A stretch of DNA of 9,866 nucleotides from Pseudomonadota bacterium. Its GTDB lineage: Bacteria > Pseudomonadota > Gammaproteobacteria > Burkholderiales > Rhodocyclaceae. Location: the NCBI GenBank assembly GCA_023459095.1, contig JAEWVQ010000274.1, forward strand, positions 1-9,866, in the 5' to 3' direction. Shown one piece after another: positions 1-4,630 of the stretch. The notes below the pieces were generated by a model that was not told where the DNA came from, made no database searches, and saw only the letters and a program-made list of their open reading frames with translations. The first letter of the stretch is position 1. Each line of letters starts with the position of its first letter. Both the position numbers and the translations under genes were made by a program.

Positions 1-324
1 CTGCCCGAATACATCCGCACCGCCGACAAGCTGCTGAGCGCGGACGAGCGCCAGGACATCATCCGCTACCTGGCCGAGCACCCGAAGGACGGCGACCTGT
101 TGGAAGGCACCGGCGGCGTGCGCAAGCTGCGCTGGCGGCGCGGTGGGCAAGGCAAAAGCGGCGGCGTGCGCGTCATCTACTACTTCCACGACGACGCCAT
201 GCCGCTTTACCTGCTCACGCTGTTCGCCAAGGGCGACCGCGCCAACCTGAGCAAAGCTGAACGTAACGAACTGGCAGGGCTGACCGCGCTGCTGGTAAAG
301 GCATGGAGAGGGAAGCGAACATGA
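1..324 (+). CDS. RelE/HigB-type toxin of a type II toxin-antitoxin pair (5'-truncated by window edge)
   Basis: The frame is open from the first base and gives 107 residues before TGA at 322-324. The start codon lies outside the window, and perhaps 10-15 N-terminal residues are missing. The visible part has the RelE/HigB-2 layout: an N-terminal helical part (DERQDIIRYLAEHP), then GTGGVRKLRW, then a basic GGQGKSGGVRVIYYF strand pair, then LYLLTLFAKGDRANLSKAE. The pattern G-x-RKLRW...G-x-RVIYYF...LLTLFAKG is typical of toxins that cleave mRNA on or near the ribosome. The stop overlaps the antitoxin ATG (ATGA at 321-324), so the two are translationally coupled in the toxin-first order usual for HigBA. 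I see the fold motifs and gene order; toxicity is inferred from the family. An arrested or inactive copy cannot be excluded because the N-terminus is unseen. Confidence 0.85.
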   Translation: MPEYIRTADKLLSADERQDIIRYLAEHPKDGDLLEGTGGVRKLRWRRGGQGKSGGVRVIYYFHDDAMPLYLLTLFAKGDRANLSKAERNELAGLTALLVKAWRGKRT

Positions 325-608
325 GCACCGCATTCGACAGCATCAAGCGCGGGCTGCTGGAAGCCATCGAGCACGCAGAGGGCCGCGCCCCGGAAACCCG
401 TATTCACCGCCCGCGCCCGGTGGATGTGAAGGCGCTCCGCGCCAGGGTGGGCATGACGCAGGAGCAGTTCGCCGCCCGCTTCGGCTTTTCGACCGCGACC
501 CTGCGTCACTGGGAGCGCGGCGACCGCACGCCGCACGGCCCCGCGCTGGTGCTGCTGAATGTCATTGAGCGTAACCCGGCCGCCGTTATCGAGGCGTTGG
601 CAGGCTGA
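321..608 (+). CDS. NadS-like XRE-family antitoxin / transcriptional repressor
   Basis: A 95-residue protein. The start at 321 is preferred over the in-frame ATG at 303 because it overlaps the toxin stop as ATGA and has a purine-rich GAGAGGGA stretch just upstream. Residues from about 40 to 80 form an XRE-type helix-turn-helix (MTQEQFAARFGFSTATLRHWERGDR), followed by the PHGPALVLLNVIERNPAAV tail typical of NadS/HigA antitoxins that pair with RelE-like toxins. The family binds and neutralises the toxin and represses its own operon. The N-terminal segment (FDSIKRGLLEAIEHAEGR) is the part of this family that usually lies before the HTH. It is followed after 7 bp by an unrecognised gene that may be cotranscribed. 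The function rests on family resemblance and the adjacent toxin. Confidence 0.88.
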   Translation: MSTAFDSIKRGLLEAIEHAEGRAPETRIHRPRPVDVKALRARVGMTQEQFAARFGFSTATLRHWERGDRTPHGPALVLLNVIERNPAAVIEALAG

Positions 609-615
609 CCAAGCA

Positions 616-1236
616 ATGAAGCCTTTGCGAAACCTACTTGACCTTGCGCCGCCACACTTGCGACCGAGCGAGGATGAAAAAGAGATTGCCCGCATCGAAC
701 GAGCATGGGGAGACTGTGCGCACGGATTCCGAACCGGAACCCGCTGGTCGTGGCGTCCTGAAGGCGACACGCTGCACATGCAGCCTCTACTTCAGGTTCA
801 TGAATATCTTGAGGTGTTCCGCCAGAGATACGACGCTGGCGATAAATCCGCCATTCTTTGGGCAATCAGAGAGTGCGCGCGCGAAAATCTGCCGCTTCCG
901 TATTGGTGCGCAACCGGGTTTCAGGAGTGCATCAGGCGCTTCGAAGCCGAGCCGGTAACGCTTGACAAGGTTTTTGACGTTGCGCGCCGAATGCCCCCAG
1001 GGAAGCGAGGCCAGAACGTGCGCCGCGCCCATTCTCAAGCGGTTCGCCTTGCCGTGCGCGTTTGGGAAATTTACGCCGAGGAACCGCGCCTAAGCAAAGA
1101 TGCCTGTATCAAGCGAGCGCGTGAGGAACTGCGCTTGCCCATTTGCCAGCGTAAGGCAATCGACCTATTCAACGAGCACGAGCGCCAGCAAAAGCCCTTC
1201 CGTAAGGCCCTGCGGATGAACTGGTCGCGAATCTGA
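616..1236 (+). CDS. Hypothetical protein, 206 residues, possibly cotranscribed with the toxin-antitoxin pair
   Basis: I do not recognise this protein. The ATG at 616 begins 7 bp after the antitoxin stop. The frame is open further upstream to 559, but that part overlaps the antitoxin. The ribosome-binding site is weak (AGG at 602-604). The product is soluble, charged and largely helical, with no signal peptide or membrane segment. The N-terminal third is rich in Trp, Glu and Arg (IERAWGDCAHGF, RWSWRPEGD). A central part (AILWAIRECARENLPLPYWC) and a basic C-terminal half (VRRAHSQAVRLAVRVWEIYAEE; ACIKRAREELRLPICQRKAIDLFNEHER) look helical and could include a DNA-binding or replication-type helix bundle, but no signature motif is visible. 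Codons are less GC-biased than in the housekeeping genes to the right, which fits acquired DNA. It lies with mobile-element-type HTH genes, so an accessory role is likely but undefined. Confidence 0.72.
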   Translation: MKPLRNLLDLAPPHLRPSEDEKEIARIERAWGDCAHGFRTGTRWSWRPEGDTLHMQPLLQVHEYLEVFRQRYDAGDKSAILWAIRECARENLPLPYWCATGFQECIRRFEAEPVTLDKVFDVARRMPPGKRGQNVRRAHSQAVRLAVRVWEIYAEEPRLSKDACIKRAREELRLPICQRKAIDLFNEHERQQKPFRKALRMNWSRI

Positions 1237-1237
1237 C

Positions 1238-1267
1238 TTTGCAGACTTTCGCCGCAATTTCTGCAAA
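1238..1267. repeat. Perfect 8-bp inverted repeat, candidate operator
   Basis: TTTGCAGA at 1238-1245 is the exact reverse complement of TCTGCAAA at 1260-1267. The arms are 22 bp centre to centre, about two helical turns, as expected for a dimeric regulator. The repeat sits just after the stop of the 206-residue gene and upstream of the AT-rich patch at 1291-1300, which could hold a -10 box for the following HTH gene. No T-tract follows, so a terminator is unlikely. The operator role is inferred. Confidence 0.4.
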
Positions 1268-1355
1268 CTGGCGACCGGCGGCGTTCCGATTAATAAATTT
1301 GCATCCGTCCGAGCTACAACACCCGTTGCAGCCGGCCCCGAAAAGAGCCCGACGA

Positions 1356-1586
1356 ATGCAATCCGCAATCCCCCCTGACGCCCGGCGCACCGACACCCCG
1401 CGCGCCGCCAAGCTTTCCACTGAAGAACTGGCCGCAGCCCTGCGGCTGAAGCCGCAGACTATCCGCGCAGCGCTATGCCGCAAGTCGCATTACATGGGCA
1501 TGCGCCCGGTGAGGCTGCCGAATGGCCGCCTCCTGTGGGACGCCGCCGACCTCGACCGCCTGACCGCTGGCGAGGCGGCGAAATGA
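1356..1586 (+). CDS. Small helix-turn-helix protein, excisionase/MerR-like
   Basis: A 76-residue protein with ATG at 1356. The frame is open back to a TTG at 1239, but that extension is low-complexity and overlaps the inverted repeat and AT-rich patch, so the ATG is preferred; AAAAGAG lies about 8-14 bp upstream. The core (KLSTEELAAALRLKPQTIRAAL, then GMRPVRLPNGRLLWDAADLDRLTAGE) has the winged-helix pattern of AlpA/excisionase and MerR-type HTH_17 proteins: 'elA..L.v..qTIr', a wing ending in G-R-LLW, then a D-x-DRL helix. Such small proteins commonly control excision or gene expression of integrative elements. The stop overlaps the next ATG (ATGA at 1583-1586), so the two are coupled. The exact role (excisionase or regulator) is not decidable here, and no integrase is visible. 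Confidence 0.75.
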   Translation: MQSAIPPDARRTDTPRAAKLSTEELAAALRLKPQTIRAALCRKSHYMGMRPVRLPNGRLLWDAADLDRLTAGEAAK

Positions 1587-1816
1587 AAAAGCGCCCGACT
1601 CCCCAAGGAAAGCCGAGCGCGCAGGCACGCGCCCATTTTACCCCGCAGCCGCCGCGCCCGAACACCCGCGCAGCCGAAGCCCTTGCCCTGTTGAAGCGCG
1701 ACCACCTCGACCAGCGCGAATTTCTCACCACCTCGCGCAGTTGGCGGCTGGCTGCCGCCGTGCATGAGTTGCGCCGCCTGGGCTGGCCGCCTATGCCGTT
1801 GCTGCCGTCCGCCTGA
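1583..1816 (+). CDS. Small helix-turn-helix protein (phage/island HTH_39-like)
   Basis: A 77-residue protein translationally coupled to the preceding HTH gene through an ATGA overlap. The N-terminal 35 residues are basic and proline-rich (KKRPTPQGKPSAQARAHF). The remainder (AAEALALLKRDHLDQREFL, RSWRLAAAVHELRRLGWP) matches the layout of the small helix-turn-helix domain found in prophages and integrative elements, in which '..RLaarIheLRrlGW' is the recognition part. DNA binding is inferred from this resemblance; the target is unknown. It is the last gene of the plus-strand run, and a hairpin with a short T-run follows 17 bp after its stop. The family normally continues a little past LGWP, whereas here it ends with PMPLLPSA. 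A different frame stays open beyond the stop, so a frameshifted or shortened end is possible. Confidence 0.7.
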   Translation: MKKRPTPQGKPSAQARAHFTPQPPRPNTRAAEALALLKRDHLDQREFLTTSRSWRLAAAVHELRRLGWPPMPLLPSA

Positions 1817-1833
1817 AGCGCGTCGAACGGTCG

Positions 1834-1852
1834 CGGGTTGGCAACCCGTTTT
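1834..1852 (+). terminator. Probable intrinsic terminator of the plus-strand island gene run
   Basis: CGGGTT (1834-1839) pairs with AACCCG (1843-1848) around a GGC loop and is followed directly by TTTT. It lies 17 bp after the last HTH gene. The stem is only 6 bp and the T-run short, so termination is likely but may be inefficient. Confidence 0.45.
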
Positions 1853-2150
1853 GCCTTGACGACGACACCGCTGCCGCTGCCCATGCCGCCGCCCAGATGC
1901 GCGACCTTGCCGCCTTGCTGGGGTGGCTCCCTGGCTGACGATGCCGAGGGGGCAGGGGTGCCGCTAATGTGCACAGCCTCCTTACTTTGGAAACCGCAGC
2001 CCCCCGCATTTGGAGATTTTTTTCCAGAGGGGGGGTTATCAAATGGCAGGCGTGAGAGGGCAGCGCGGGTTTTGTGTTTTGGCGTACCGGTGGCGCGCTG
2101 GCTACACGGTCCGAATTTGGCTACACCGGGGCTACACGGACCCGAAAAGC
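1853..2150. other. Stretch without a credible gene between the island genes and tRNA-Lys
   Basis: About 300 bp in which every open frame on either strand looks like a shadow: low-complexity Pro/Gly/Ala translations, no ribosome-binding site, and frames that run through the tRNA terminator. It holds a hairpin-capable segment at 2000-2035, where a run of six C pairs with a run of seven G and TGGA pairs with TCCA inside, enclosing a T7 loop. It also holds three GGCTACAC repeats near its right end. It could be the attachment and regulatory end of an integrated element; no integrase gene or decayed integrase is recognisable in it. Confidence 0.5.
2100..2140. repeat. Three direct GGCTACAC repeats beside the tRNA
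   Basis: GGCTACAC occurs at 2100-2107, 2119-2126 and 2130-2137 (GTGTAGCC on the other strand), each followed by CGG. Spacing is 19 and 11 bp. Their position 58-95 bp beyond the tRNA 3' end is where integrase or excisionase arm-type sites would lie in a tRNA-targeted element. The repeats are plain in the sequence; the role is inferred. Confidence 0.55.
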
Positions 2151-2178
2151 AAAAAGGCCAACCCTTTCGGATTGGCCT
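2151..2178 (-). terminator. Intrinsic terminator of tRNA-Lys
   Basis: Read on the minus strand, AGGCCAATCC pairs with GGGTTGGCCT (10 bp, one T-G wobble) around a GAAA tetraloop and is followed by five T. It starts 16 bp after the CCA end of the tRNA. Together with the promoter upstream of the tRNA this makes a complete single-gene transcription unit. Confidence 0.85.
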
Positions 2179-2194
2179 AAGTGCTTGAATTCTT

Positions 2195-2270
2195 TGGTGG
2201 GGGCACAAGGATTCGAACCTTGGACCTACTGATTAAGAGTCAGCTGCTCTACCAACTGAGCTATACCCCC
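2195..2270 (-). tRNA. tRNA-Lys (anticodon CTT)
   Basis: A 76-nt cloverleaf on the minus strand. The acceptor arms are GGGGGTA and TGCCCCC, followed by discriminator A and a genome-encoded CCA (2195-2197). The D arm contains AGCTCAGTTGGTAGAGC. The anticodon arm is GCTGA-CTCTTAA-TCAGT, with anticodon CTT at 2235-2237, which reads AAG (Lys). The T arm contains GGTTCGAATCC. All invariant positions appear present, so the gene should be functional. Its 3' end faces the HTH and toxin-antitoxin genes at 1-1816; tRNA 3' ends are classical integration sites, and the flanking genes are of mobile-element type. Confidence 0.97.
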
Positions 2271-2318
2271 GATACTGCTGTCATCGCTGGTGGAAGCGTG
2301 TTCCGGCGAGAGGTGCGC

Positions 2319-2347
2319 ATGATAGTCGCCGATTCCCGATTGCGCAA
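2319..2347 (-). promoter_or_regulatory. Sigma-70 promoter of tRNA-Lys
   Basis: On the minus strand a TTGCGC -35 box (2342-2347) and a TATCAT -10 box (2319-2324, one mismatch to TATAAT) are separated by exactly 17 bp. The -10 box lies 48 bp upstream of the mature tRNA 5' end, which leaves a short leader for RNase P to remove. The -35 box is only a half match. Confidence 0.65.
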
Positions 2348-2433
2348 GCGTTTTGTGCGGGATTCGTGTGGGATGCAGCGCCGGGGTCATGCCAGGCAAT
2401 GGCGCGTAGCGCCTGGCCGGCGCCGGGGCACAT

Positions 2434-2961
2434 TCACGACGCGAGAATGCGTCCACCGCGGCGGCGGGTGCCGGTCAGGGCGCCGAGGCCTGTGCTGCCG
2501 TGCGCGTGACAGATCGCGCAGGCGAGCGCGTCGGCGGCATCGGCGCCGGGGCTGGCGTCGAGTGCGAGCAGGCGCTGGACCATGTGCTGGACCTGATCCT
2601 TGTTCGCCTTGCCGTAGCCGACCACCGACTGCTTGACCTGCAGCGCGGTGTACTCGGCCACCGTCAGATCGCACGATACCGCGCCGCAGATCACCGCGCC
2701 GCGGGCCTGGCCGAGCAGCAGCGTGGATTGCGGATTGACGTTGACGAAGACCTTTTCCACCGCGACCTGGTCCGGCGTGTAGGTCGCGATGACCTCGCGC
2801 ACGCCGTCGAGCAGGATCTTCAGGCGGCCGGGCAGTTCGCCCTCGCCGGTCTTGATGCAGCCGCTGGCGACGTAGCGCAACTGGTTGCCGAGGGTGTCGA
2901 TGATGCCGAAGCCGGTGATGCGCAGGCCGGGGTCGAGGCCGAGGATGCGGGTGGCGACCAC
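2434..2961 (-). CDS. ruvC: Holliday junction resolvase RuvC
   Basis: RuvC is the dimeric endonuclease that nicks Holliday junctions symmetrically during recombinational repair, working with the RuvAB branch-migration motor. The GTG start at 2961 gives 175 residues, close to the usual length of about 173, and puts the conserved RILGLDPGLRITGFG at the N-terminus. The frame extends to an ATG at 3024, but that overlaps ybjQ and adds a non-conserved stretch. The catalytic acidic residues of the RNase H-like fold are visible: the Asp in GLDPG, the Glu in VAVEKVF, and two Asp in DAADALACAICH. Conserved VNPQSTLLLGQARGA and VKQSVVGYGKANKDQVQ segments are also present. It follows ybjQ after 29 bp and is probably cotranscribed. 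No ruvA or ruvB follows; the next element on that side is tRNA-Lys. Confidence 0.96.
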   Translation of the reverse strand: MVATRILGLDPGLRITGFGIIDTLGNQLRYVASGCIKTGEGELPGRLKILLDGVREVIATYTPDQVAVEKVFVNVNPQSTLLLGQARGAVICGAVSCDLTVAEYTALQVKQSVVGYGKANKDQVQHMVQRLLALDASPGADAADALACAICHAHGSTGLGALTGTRRRGGRILAS

Positions 2962-2990
2962 CGTGCTGGCCTGGCCGCCGCCGGCGCGGA

Positions 2991-3311
2991 TCAAGCGGTC
3001 ACCACCGCAGTGCCGCTGACGCACACCATCAGCATCCCATTGTCCTCGCCGAGGACTTCGTAATCGATGTCGATGCCGACCACCGCATTGGCACCGAGGC
3101 GTGCGGCCTCCTCGGCCATTTCCTCCATCGCCACCTTGCGCGCGTCGGCGAGCGAGCGCTCGTAGGCCCCGGCACGGCCACCGACGATGTTGCGGATGGA
3201 GGCGAACAAGTCCTTGAAGATGTTGGCGCCGATGATCGCCTCGCCAGTGACCACGCCGAGATATTGGCGAATGGGGCGGCCTTCCAGGGTGGGGGTGGTG
3301 GAGAGTTGCAT
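2991..3311 (-). CDS. ybjQ: YbjQ/UPF0145 family protein (putative heavy-metal-binding domain)
   Basis: A 106-residue cytoplasmic protein of the YbjQ family (PF01906), whose usual length is about 105-110. Typical features are the N-terminal strand T-PTLEGRPIRQYLGVVTGEAIIGANIFKD, the GGRAGAYERSLADARKVAMEEMAEEAARLGANAVVGIDIDYEV helix-strand unit, and the closing MLMVCVSGTAVV strand. The family forms a small alpha/beta barrel-like pentamer; a metal-binding role has been proposed but not firmly shown. The ATG at 3311 has a GGAG ribosome-binding site 6 bp upstream (3318-3321). A TAAAAT box (3345-3350) could be its -10, although no -35 is evident. ruvC follows after 29 bp, so ybjQ may lead a two-gene unit. 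Confidence 0.93.
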   Translation of the reverse strand: MQLSTTPTLEGRPIRQYLGVVTGEAIIGANIFKDLFASIRNIVGGRAGAYERSLADARKVAMEEMAEEAARLGANAVVGIDIDYEVLGEDNGMLMVCVSGTAVVTA

Positions 3312-3344
3312 GATCGACTCCGGTGATGGGCTGAGCGGGCGGCC

Positions 3345-3350
3345 ATTTTA
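3345..3350 (-). promoter_or_regulatory. Possible -10 box for ybjQ-ruvC
   Basis: TAAAAT on the minus strand differs from TATAAT at one position and stands out in GC-rich surroundings. It would start transcription about 25-30 bp before the ybjQ ATG. No recognisable -35 box is present at 16-18 bp, so confidence is low. Confidence 0.3.
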
Positions 3351-3487
3351 CGGCAGCGGGTCGGTCGGGGGCGCGCGCACCGGCGTGCGCGGTGCCGGGA
3401 ACTGCGTCACGGCGGAGCGGGCGGGAGTGCGGCAGACTCCGTCACATGCGTCATGAAGCCCGGAAGGGATGGGTGGGGAAAGACGGG

Positions 3488-3504
3488 TGTCGGATATTCT
3501 TACA
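3488..3504 (+). promoter_or_regulatory. Conserved 17-bp dyad upstream of the first PEP-CTERM gene (candidate activator site)
   Basis: TGTCGGATATTCTTACA matches the site at 4453-4469 in 16 of 17 positions, although the surrounding upstream sequences are otherwise dissimilar. It is an imperfect inverted repeat: TGTCGGA and the complement of TCTTACA (TGTAAGA) agree at 5 of 7 positions around a 3-bp centre. It ends 150 bp before the ATG at 3655. Conservation, symmetry and distance suggest an upstream activator-binding site. Confidence 0.6.
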
Positions 3505-3654
3505 CTTGATCGGGTCATGACGGAGCCGGTATGAGCGCGTCGTTCGCTGCCGGCCTCGGTCATGGCATGCGCAGCGGTGGCTTGCCGCCGCAAGGACCGG
3601 CTGCGCGGAGAACCGCGGCGCCGTACGTCAAGAACCTTTGATTTGGAAGCGCCC

Positions 3655-4332
3655 ATGATCAAGCGCGTCATCCCGATGGTCCTGCTGGCCCTGGCCACGA
3701 CGGGACTGGCCCAGGCGGGCACGGTCAGCTACCGGGCGGTCGCCGCGGAAACCGATACCGACTGGCAGGAAACGCTGTCGGTGGCCAAATTCGATGCCTC
3801 TCTGGGGACCCTCACGCAGGTGGTGTTCAGGTATGGCGGCGGGTTGTGGTCCGATTTCGTGGTCGAGAATCGCAGCCGCAGTTCCGGCACCACGATCACC
3901 GCCGACCTGCTGGGGCAGATCGTGTTCGGGCTGCCGATCGGCGGCATGGTCGATCTGACCCTGCGCAACGCCTTCAGCAGAACGCTCGGCGCCTACGACG
4001 GCGTGCTCGATTTCGGTGGCGCGTCGGGCTACAGCTTCGCGCCGCAGACCACGGTCGGCGAGGATATGAAGGCCTTCACCTCCGGGCTCGAAGCCTTCGT
4101 TGGCAGCGGCACCATCGACATTGCCGCGACCGCGACCGGCTTCGTCGAGTATTTCGGCGGCGGCAACCTGATCGCCGGCGCCCAGACCCGCGCCAGTGCC
4201 TGGGTCGAGGTGGTGTATGAGTACGCGCAGGCCGAGCGCCAACAGGTGCCGGAGCCGGCATCGGTGCTCCTGCTCGGCGCCGGGCTGCTGGGACTGGGAT
4301 GGGGCGGCCGGCGAAGACCGGCCCGGACATAG
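3655..4332 (+). CDS. Choice-of-anchor E type exoprotein with PEP-CTERM sorting signal (copy 1)
   Basis: A 225-residue secreted protein. The ATG at 3655 has GGAAG 5 bp upstream. Residues 1-21 form a Sec signal peptide (IKR, hydrophobic core, cleavage after AQA). Residues 22 to about 190 are a beta-rich domain with the marks of choice-of-anchor E proteins: DTDWQETLSVAKFDASLGTLT near the start and AYDGVLDFGGASGYSF in the middle. Residues 198-225 are the PEP-CTERM signal: VPEP, a hydrophobic stretch (LLLGAGLLGLGWG), then GRRRPAR. In Gram-negative bacteria with exosortases such tails are recognised, cut near the PEP motif and used for surface or matrix localisation; that is family knowledge. No exosortase gene lies in the window. 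It is about 60% identical (hand count, ungapped mature domain) to the next gene, so the two are tandem paralogues. It ends just before a strong terminator. Confidence 0.9.
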   Translation: MIKRVIPMVLLALATTGLAQAGTVSYRAVAAETDTDWQETLSVAKFDASLGTLTQVVFRYGGGLWSDFVVENRSRSSGTTITADLLGQIVFGLPIGGMVDLTLRNAFSRTLGAYDGVLDFGGASGYSFAPQTTVGEDMKAFTSGLEAFVGSGTIDIAATATGFVEYFGGGNLIAGAQTRASAWVEVVYEYAQAERQQVPEPASVLLLGAGLLGLGWGGRRRPART

Positions 4333-4361
4333 CGCAAGAACACCAGAGAGAGGCTGTATTG

Positions 4362-4394
4362 GCGGGAACGGGAGACCGTTCCCGCTTTTTTTTT
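4362..4394 (+). terminator. Strong intrinsic terminator after PEP-CTERM copy 1
   Basis: GCGGGAACGG (4362-4371) pairs perfectly with CCGTTCCCGC (4376-4385) around a GAGA tetraloop and is followed by nine T. It lies 29 bp after the stop codon and separates the two paralogues into independent transcription units, in agreement with each having its own upstream dyad. Confidence 0.93.
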
Positions 4395-4452
4395 GCGCGT
4401 GCCGGCTGTGTGCGGCGCGCGTCCGGGTGGCCGGCATCAGCGGTGGGGTGGC

Positions 4453-4469
4453 TGTCGGATTTTCTTACA
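4453..4469 (+). promoter_or_regulatory. Conserved 17-bp dyad upstream of the second PEP-CTERM gene (candidate enhancer site)
   Basis: TGTCGGATTTTCTTACA differs from the site at 3488-3504 only at the ninth base. Its centre lies about 72 bp upstream of the -24 element at 4532, near -97 relative to the expected start of transcription. That is the usual range for the binding site of a sigma-54 enhancer-binding protein. In PEP-CTERM/exosortase bacteria the PrsK/PrsR two-component system with RpoN is the obvious candidate; that link is inference. Confidence 0.6.
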
Positions 4470-4481
4470 GATGCCGATGGC

Positions 4482-4531
4482 GATTTTTATTGTTTATTCA
4501 TAAACCCATGATGGATAAAATGAAATTTTAT
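4482..4531. promoter_or_regulatory. AT-rich spacer with possible IHF site between enhancer dyad and sigma-54 promoter
   Basis: This segment is dominated by A and T in an otherwise GC-rich region, with runs such as ATTTTTATTGTTTATTCATAAA and AAAATGAAATTTTATT split across it. On the minus strand 4501-4513 reads CATCATGGGTTTA, two mismatches from the IHF consensus. A bendable or IHF-bound spacer is what an enhancer-dependent promoter needs. Copy 1 lacks such a tract. The AT content is seen; the IHF role is inferred. Confidence 0.4.
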
Positions 4532-4547
4532 TGGCATTGAACCTGCT
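4532..4547 (+). promoter_or_regulatory. Sigma-54 (-24/-12) promoter of PEP-CTERM copy 2
   Basis: TGGCATTGAACCTGCT fits the RpoN consensus TGGCAC-N5-TTGCA: the invariant GG (4533-4534) and GC (4545-4546) are separated by exactly 10 bp, and the flanks TGGCA and TGCT match. Transcription would begin near 4558, giving a leader of about 73 nt before the ATG at 4631. The 17-bp dyad and AT-rich tract upstream support the assignment. Confidence 0.7.
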
Positions 4548-4630
4548 TTGGGTCGATGTCGGCGGCTTGATGCGGGCCGTATGCGACGATTGCCCGGGAT
4601 GCGGGCCAACCCAATTCAGTGGAAACCACG

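Noticed and set aside
1838..2188. A 116-codon plus-strand open frame before the tRNA
   Set aside because: It has a TTG start within the probable terminator, a Pro-rich translation and no ribosome-binding site, and it runs through the tRNA terminator hairpin.
1459..2208. A 249-codon minus-strand open frame in the island end
   Set aside because: It starts inside the tRNA, runs through the tRNA terminator and two coupled HTH genes, and gives a Gly/Pro/Arg-rich translation.
2181..2636. A plus-strand open frame reading across tRNA-Lys into ruvC
   Set aside because: The N-terminus is the antisense of the tRNA, a well-known annotation artefact, and the remainder is antisense to ruvC.
2500..3063. 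A 187-codon plus-strand open frame opposite ruvC
   Set aside because: It is antisense to a gene with all four catalytic acidic residues. The Ala/Val/Asp-rich translation is a codon-bias shadow.
3374..3391. A 7-bp GC hairpin between ybjQ and PEP-CTERM copy 1
   Set aside because: It has no T-run on either strand and no clear relation to a gene end; short GC palindromes are expected in this composition.
3531..3641. A short upstream reading frame (35 codons) in the leader of PEP-CTERM copy 1
   Set aside because: It has no ribosome-binding site, no counterpart before copy 2 and no recognisable sequence, so it is most likely chance.
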